In this document: positions 57,970-64,000 of the stretch, piece after piece
Layout of the letters: each line of letters opens with the position of its first letter
Position numbering within the stretch: position 1 is the first letter of the stretch
The notes under the pieces: model-generated
The model's database searches: none
The model's input: only the letters and a program-made list of their open reading frames with translations
Told to the model about the DNA's origin: nothing
Assembly (NCBI GenBank): GCA_039654915.1
Contig: CM077600.1
Span: forward strand, 76,331,992-76,395,991
DNA: 64,000 bases
Reading direction: 5' to 3'
DNA from: Aquilaria yunnanensis
Taxonomy: Eukaryota; Streptophyta; Magnoliopsida; Malvales; Thymelaeaceae
Translations under genes and position numbers: made by a program

Positions 57970-58963
57970 GGTTATCTATAACAGTAAATGTGCAGTGTAA
58001 GAGCCATGTATTTTAATTCATTTAATAAGGACTTTTATTAAACGATACTTCCACTATTTTCCTCAAAATAATAACCCTCGATATTATTTCGGAACACCTC
58101 GGCGCTAAGGTATTCTAGTGGGCTAAGATCCATATTTGACCATAACCTGAGTCAGCTTTGGCTTTTCTCTCAAGTTGCAGCTATTTAGGTAGGCAACTCC
58201 TTACCAATTGCATCCCATGCAACTCTTGGATAGTTGCGTGAACAACACTTGTCCAAGCTCATCTCATGAATTTAAGCCCAACTCTATGCCTCTAAGTCCC
58301 TAATCCTATTAGGATGACTTAGTTAAGTCGGACCCAAAGTTAGCAATTTGGATATCACTATTATCCCATCGCGCCTTACCAAGATGAACATAGGTGCTTT
58401 GCTTTGGCAAACCCACCTAATGTTGATCAAAGTATTGACGAGTGCCAACATTTGGAAGGCATCACATTTAATGACTTAATATTTGTTTTGAGGGATTTTT
58501 CTTTTGATCTCACCAATTTGTTATCTCCGATTATCTTATACATGCATCACATACAAATATAAAACATGCATCTCATGCTTACAAGAAAGTAAACGTGACA
58601 TGGTTATAGCCCAAACTATGCGATATTCTCAAGTAAACGTGACATGATTATAGCGCAAACTATGTTATATTCTCAAGCCAATGAGAATATCATAAAAGAC
58701 TAAGAAAAGAAAAGGGTCTTCATGAGCTCCTTCTCTTCCTTTCTTGGTTGCCCTTTTGTTGTCACCTTCTTGGACATACCACCTTGGATGATCCTTGGAC
58801 ATACCATCTTGGATGATCCCATAATGTACCGTTACATCAATAATAGAAACCTCGAGTTACATTTGAGGGGAGTAAGGTGAGAAGAGAATGTACAATGAGA
58901 GTAACAAGAGAAGGCACGACTCGCAGGTCGTATTTACAAGTACAACCAATCCAGGGCTATAAC
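57970..58963 (-). other. Copia leader with tandem duplications
   Basis: There is no coding. A 44-bp direct duplication (58589-58632 and 58633-58676) and a 25-bp duplication (58771-58795 and 58796-58820) are present. No PBS or LTR is visible before the CRM-like insertion at 58964, so the true 5' end may lie beyond the window. Confidence 0.5.
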
Positions 58964-59950
58964 TGATATGATCAAGGAAGGCACACATGGAGAAGGCAAG
59001 GACCCATTGAAGGTTTCTAATGGACCTATGACAAGGAAGAAAGCTAAGGAGCTCTCAAGTGCACTACAAGGCTTTGTTTCAAGTTTCTTCATGGAGAATG
59101 GACATGAAACTTCACAAGGAGCTGCTGGAACTTTCAAGACACCATATGGACATGATGGATATGCTTGGTACTCAGTTCTGGAGTGCTTAGATAAGTCACA
59201 AAACAAGGACACCAAGGACACCACTCAAAGTGCACCATTTGAGCCACCTTAAGTGTTCTTGATGAATTTTGTGTCCACAAACTGGATTTTTGAGCTCTAA
59301 CTTTCCAGACCTTCATTACCACATCTAATATGAAGATTCATGCCATTGGAACTCAAAGATTCAAGCTTGGAGCTGAAGATACAAGAGAGAACCTTAAAGT
59401 GCCCAAAATGCACCCAAAAAGGCTATTTGGGAGTTTTCGGGTTTAATCTTGTATTTATATTTTATTTTCTTTCAAATCCTATTTAGATATATTATTTAGG
59501 AAGTTATTTAGGCTATGGAATAGCTTTAAATCGTTTTGGGCAAGTGGAATATGCTGCATTCATTAAACTTGTTCAAACTAGGAATTAGAGTCCTAATTTG
59601 ACTAGGATTTCCTATGTCTTTGTATCTAGGATTCCTAAGGGATTTAGGCTGCGAATTTTGCCCAGCTTTTAACCCTAGTTTAGGCCTATATAAAGGCACA
59701 TATTCTGGATGTAAAGATACAGATTATTGCCGAAATAATATTGCTCTTTGGAGAGGTTTTCTCTTTGGTTCTTGGCGGACTGCCTTGGTGCACAAGTATG
59801 CTTGTGTTCTTGGAGTTCTATACTTCTCGTTTCTAGTCACAGATTGATTAGGGGTGGGGGTCTTCAAACCCAGTCTCTTTGATGTCTTGTGGAGGTTGAA
59901 TCACATCTTGGGTGAGTTTCATGGTCTTTATACCATCGGGGTTCGCATCA
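58964..59950 (+). repeat. 5' LTR of the CRM-like element
   Basis: TGATATGATCAAGG at 58964 to ...GGTTCGCATCA at 59950, 987 bp. Its first ~290 nt are open from 58968 to 59252 (MIKEGTHGEGKDPLKV; GPMTRKKAKELSSALQ). In the 3' LTR these would encode the polyprotein C-terminus, as known for CRM elements. Confidence 0.9.
59687..59694 (+). promoter_or_regulatory. TATA box of the CRM-like LTR
   Basis: GGCCTATATAAAGGC in the LTR, identical to the motif in copy 1. It would start the element's transcript near 59720. Confidence 0.65.
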
Positions 59951-59952
59951 GT

Positions 59953-59964
59953 TGGTATCAGAGC
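59953..59964 (+). other. Primer binding site, initiator Met tRNA type
   Basis: TGGTATCAGAGC, 2 nt after the LTR end. Confidence 0.93.
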
Positions 59965-60844
59965 CACAAGTTCCATTGAAGGACATATCTTTGTGTTCTT
60001 GTTTCTCTTCGGTTTTCTTTCAATTCTGTTCAGTAAATTCGTATTTTAATTCTCTGTTTTAATCCTTTTTCTTCTTGTTTCAGGTCTGTCCTTTTTGTTC
60101 CATCCTTGTTCAAATCTGAAAATCACAAAAACAACAAAAAGAAGTCAATCCGTGTTGTCTAGTGTTCTCGGCTTCAATTCGTTTGTTCTTGTTCAGTTCT
60201 TATCTTTCTGTTTCGTGTCCAGCCCTATTAATCTCTCTTTTTTTCATTGTTTCCAGCATCCTAGAGTCAAGAAAACACCAAAAAAGAAGGATCCAAGTTG
60301 AGGAAGTTTCGGTATCAAAAGTTGTTTCAAAATTGTGCAAGTTTCAATAGTTTCTTGTTTTGGCCAAATTGAAAACTGACTTTTTGTCTTTGGCAGCAAG
60401 GAATTTCAAGGAGAATGTTTGTTTAGCATCAAAACAGCAAGCAAAAAGAAAAAAAAAAGAAAAAAAAATGAAGAAAAGAAAAGAAAAGAACAAAGAAAGG
60501 AAAGCTTGCAAAAAGAGAAGTTTTTACAAAGTGTTGAAAGTTTTGCGCCCCAAAACCTATCCCATTTTTTTCCAGCCAAAAAGCTTTCTTTGTGGTTCTT
60601 GTGATCATCAATTGCAAGAGCTTCCTAGAGTCTTTTAAAGCTTGTTTAGCCCACCTCTTTTGGAGTCAAAATAGTTCTTCGAAAATTCAAGTTTTCTTGT
60701 GTGCTTTGAGGATAGTTTTCTTAGAACTTTTGAGAACTCTTTGAATAGCAATATCTCACTAACAAATTGAGTGTTTGAGTGTTCATCTTTTGAGTGAAAC
60801 ACGTGAGGTGAGTGGTTGTGAGGATCTTTGTTATTTTCAGGAGT
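59965..60844 (+). other. 5' leader of the CRM-like element
   Basis: Non-coding leader with an A-rich run at 60440-60500. It matches the leaders of both non-autonomous copies, so packaging signals, if any, are shared. Confidence 0.7.
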
Positions 60845-63800
60845 ATGGAGGGCCAAGAGGATAGGAGGATGGAAGTGAGGAACAATGATGAGCCAACCAT
60901 GAGAGAGCTTCAAGAAACTCTCAATAGACTTGTTGGGAGGATTGAGGACATTGATTTGAGGTTGCCAAGGAGACAAAATCCCATCTTGCAACCAAGGAGA
61001 GGTCCAAGGAGAGAAGAACCCAAGGAGGAAGATGGACATTGGCATGACCATGGGCTTCCAAGGAGGGGGGAGCCAAGGGAGGACAACAATCTAAGCTCCA
61101 TCAAATTGTCCATTCCACCTTTTCAAGGGAGGAGTGATCCGGATACATATTGGGAGTGGGAGCAAAAGATTGAGATGGTGTTTGAGTGCCATCACTATTC
61201 AGAGGAAAAGAAAGTTAAATTGGCTACTATTGAATTCACTGATTATGATCTTGTATGGTGGAACCAGGTTGTCACTTCTAGAAGGAGGAATGAGGAGGAA
61301 CCCATCAATACATGGAGAGCTCTTAAAGCCATGATGAGAAGGAGATTCGTCCCAAGTTACTACTATAGAGATCAACACCTCAAACTTCAAAGGCTTGTGC
61401 AAGGCTAAAGGAGTGTGGAGGACTATCACAAGGACTTGGAGATGACACTAACCCGAGCCAATATCATTGAGGATGAGGAGGCAACCATTGCTCAATTCAT
61501 CAATGGCCTTAACCATGAGATTGCCAACAAAGTGGAGATGGTGCCATATGTCAACATGGAGGATTTGCTTCACCATGCCACCAAGGCCGAAAGAATCATC
61601 AAGAGGTCTAAGGCATCCAAGATGGCTCAAGGAGGGAGTTCCACATGGAGGGGAACATGGAGCAAGGAGGCACCAAAGCCAAGAATGGAGGCTACCAAGG
61701 GAAGCATGTCTCGGCCTCAACAAGACAAGCCCAAGGTGCCACCCAAAGATGTGCCAAAGTCAAGGGAGATTGAGTGCTTCAAGTGTAGAGGCAAGGGGCA
61801 CTACATGAGAGATTGTCCTAACAAAAAGGTGATGATTCTCAAAGATGATGGTGAGATCACATCCGAGGAGGAGGATGCCATGGAGGAGACCCCACCATTG
61901 GAGGAGGATGAGCAAGACACACTTGAGCCCGAGGAGGGTGACTTTGCTTTTGTTGCTAGGAGAGCTCTAAGTGTGCAAGCCAAGGAGGAGGCCAATCAAA
62001 GAGAGTGCATCTTTCACACTAGATGCCAAATTAAAGATCAAGTGTGCAGCCTCATTGTTGATGGAGGGAGTTGCACCAATGTAGCAAGTTCAACCATGGT
62101 GGAGAAATTGAAGCTTCCAACACAAAAACACCCACAACCATATAAGCTTCAATGGTTGAATGATGCCGGGGAGGTAAAAGTGGTAAAGCAAGTTTCGGTT
62201 AAATTCAAAATTGGTACTTACCATGATGAAATTCTTTGTGATGTTGTTCCTATGCATGCTTGCCATATTTTGCTTGGAAGGCCGTGGCAATTTGATAAGA
62301 AGGTCACACATGATGGAGAGAAAAACTTGTACTCATTTTTCCATGAAGGAAGGCCGGTTACACTTAGCCCACTTTCACCACAACAAGTTTTGGAGGATCA
62401 AAGGAAACTTCAAAGTAAGGTTGAGAGGAAAATAAATGAGGGGAAAGTTGAGGGCAAGAGTGAAGAGGGGAAAGCCGAGAGACAAAATGAGAGAACAAGT
62501 GAGGTGAGTGACCATGAGGGGAAGAAGAGTAGAGAGTTCCTGAGAGAAAAGAATGAGAGGAAGTTGAGTGGCAAAAAAGAGTGCTATATTGCTAAAATGA
62601 GTGATGTGAGGAAAGCCATTCAAGCACAAAGACCAGTGCTTCTTTTAATTTACAAAGAATCTTTACTTGTTGTCAATGATCTAACACATCTTCCTAGTAT
62701 TGTTGTGTCTTTGTTGCAGGACTTTGAAGATGTTTTCCCTGAAGATCCGAGGGGTTTGCCTCCAATTAGAGGCATTGAGCATCAAATAGACCTAGTCCCA
62801 GGAACACCAATTCCTAATAGGCCAGCCTATAGAACCAATCCCGAGGAGACTAAAGAGATTGAGAAGCAAGTAAAGGAGTTGTTGGACAAAGGCCTTGTGA
62901 GGGAAAGTTTGAGTCCTTGTGCCGTGCCTGTACTTTTGGTGCCAAAGGAGGATGGCTCATGGCGCATGTGCATGGATTGTAGGCCTGTCAACAAGATCAC
63001 TGTAAAGTATAGACATCCTATTCCTAGACTTGATGATATGCTTGATGAGTTGCATGGTTCTACTTTGTTTTCAAAGATTGATTTAAAAAGTGGGTACCAT
63101 CAAATTAGAATGAGGGAAGGGGATGAATGGAAAACTGCTTTCAAAACCAAGTTTGGACTTTATGAATGGTTAGTTATGCCTTTTGGACTAACTAATGCTC
63201 CTAGTACTTTCATGAGACTTATGAATCATGTCTTGCGTGACTTCATTGGAAAGTTTGTTGTTGTGTACTTTGATGATATCCTAGTATATAGCAAGAACTT
63301 AGAAGAGCATGTTGGACACCTCACACAAGTACTAAGCACCTTAAGAGGACAAAAGTTGTATGCTAACTTGAAGAAGTGCTCTTTTTGTGTTGACAAAGTT
63401 GTTTTCCTTGGATTTGTTGTGAGTTCACATGGAATTGAGGTAGATCAAGAGAAGGTGAGAGCCATACAAGAATGGCCAACGCCAACATCCATTACTGAGG
63501 TGAGATCATTCCATAGGAGGTTTGTTAGAAATTTTTCTACCATTGCTGCACCTCTAACTGAAGTTATAAAGAAGAATGTGGGATTTAAGTGGGGAAAAGC
63601 TCAAGAAGATGCTTTCGGGTTGTTAAAAGACAAGTTATGCCATGCACCACTTTTAGCTTTGCCTAACTTTGCTAATACTTTTGAAGTTGAGTGTGATGCT
63701 TCAGGTATAGGCATTGGAGCTGTGTTGATGCAAGGAGGCCGCCCCATTGCATACTTTAGTGAAAAGTTGAATGGTGCTAGCTTGAACTATCCCACATATG

Positions 63801-64000
63801 ACAAGGAGCTCTATGCTTTGGTAAGAGCTTTGGAGACTTGGCAACATTATTTGTGGCCAAGAGAGTTTGTGATTCACACTGATCACCAAGCCCTTAAGTT
63901 TCTTAGTGGGCAAGGTAAGTTGAATAGAAGGCATGCTAAATGGGTAGAGTTTATTGAGTCATTCCCATATGTTATCAAATACAAGAAAGGTAAGGATAAT
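60845..64000 (+). pseudogene. CRM-like gag-pol, one stop codon, runs off the window
   Basis: The ATG at 60845 (MEGQEDRRMEV) opens a frame that continues unbroken to 64000 except for TAA at 61406-61408, where copy 1 has CAA (Gln). An in-frame ATG lies upstream at 60812. In order: gag core (YWEWEQKIEMVFECHHYSEE), zinc knuckle [14 protein letters not shown] at 61775, and protease [11 protein letters not shown] near 62060. A Lys/Glu-rich linker follows ([11 protein letters not shown]), then RT (63060-63400, DDIL at 63272) and RNase H with [15 protein letters not shown] and [10 protein letters not shown] single C-to-T change may be the only lesion in this part. It is the likely enzyme source type for the non-autonomous family, although this copy cannot make full-length protein without readthrough. 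Confidence 0.88.

Larger units (their letters stand above)
52588..58963 (-). mobile_element. Ty1/copia element with full gag-pol remains, 5' end cut
   Basis: On the minus strand: leader (58963-57970), gag (57969-about 57110), protease, integrase, RT and RNase H (to about 54060), PPT (54020-54006), 3' LTR (54005-52588). The integrase-before-RT order defines Ty1/copia. The 5' LTR is not seen: a CRM-like element begins at 58964 within or beside the leader. The LTR is the same family as those at 101, 16782, 30444, 31753 and 34973. Decay is limited, with four in-frame stops and a few single-base shifts. Confidence 0.9.
58964..64000 (+). mobile_element. CRM-like gypsy element with gag-pol, 5' half
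   Basis: 5' LTR 58964-59950, initiator-Met PBS 59953-59964, leader, then gag, zinc knuckle, protease, RT and RNase H in one frame to the window edge. RT motifs [27 protein letters not shown] and [11 protein letters not shown] fit the CRM branch of chromoviruses, several members of which favour centromeres. The LTR matches those of the two non-autonomous elements. Integrase and 3' LTR lie outside. The left flank ATAAC (58959-58963) predicts the target repeat at the other end. Confidence 0.88.

Noticed and set aside
59614..59847. A 77-residue ORF conserved in several LTRs
   Set aside because: It appears because the LTRs are homologous. It spans the TATA box and transcription start and is not a plausible coding region.

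Overview
The window reads as repeat-rich nuclear DNA of a flowering plant, probably a eudicot. It is AT-rich and almost wholly built of nested, decayed LTR retrotransposons. The only recognisable host gene is a UDP-glycosyltransferase pseudogene, and there is one endogenous plant pararetrovirus. No rRNA gene, complete tRNA gene, CRISPR array or intact host gene was seen. The species is not identifiable from the sequence alone. Percent identities and mismatch counts below are by-eye estimates.

Layout. 1-3410: minus-strand Ty3/gypsy element of Tat type (integrase scrap, protease, gag, PBS, 5' LTR) holding a copia LTR scrap. 3411-5932: intergenic, with a possible promoter for the next gene. 5933-13014: UGT73-like glycosyltransferase, split after codon 39 by a 5,640-bp non-autonomous CRM-like element (6050-11689, target duplication CAACT) and also carrying a nonsense codon. 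14459 to about 29745: a scrambled minus-strand Tekay/Del-type chromovirus. It hosts a copia solo LTR (16782-18200) and a second, older copy of the same non-autonomous CRM-like family (20344-26146, target duplication TCTTA). 30444-33297: a copia LTR with another copia LTR of the same family inserted in it in opposite orientation. About 34068-40230: an endogenous pararetrovirus (movement protein, coat, protease, RT order) with many breaks, cut by a copia solo LTR (34973-36407, target duplication AAACT). 41878-48545: a coding-free minus-strand LTR element with an Ogre/Tat-like PBS and tandem arrays beside its 3' LTR remnant. 49376-51459: two Tat-type LTRs joined tail to tail as a palindrome around 40 nt that look like the 3' part of a tRNA. 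52588-58963: a minus-strand Ty1/copia element whose LTR belongs to the family scattered across the window. 58964-64000: the 5' half of a CRM-like gypsy element with gag, protease, RT and RNase H, running off the window.

How the parts relate. The right-end CRM-like element is a plausible partner for the two non-autonomous elements. They share LTRs, an initiator-Met PBS, the PPT region and the N-terminal gag, but have lost the zinc knuckle, protease, RT and integrase. Their place is taken by a long open frame that runs through the PPT into the LTR. The copia element at 52588-58963 is the only internal-bearing member of the family that left five other LTR traces here. The most unusual objects are the tRNA-containing LTR palindrome, which has the look of an aberrant reverse-transcription product integrated as one unit, and the Gag-like 941-codon frame of the non-autonomous CRM-like family.
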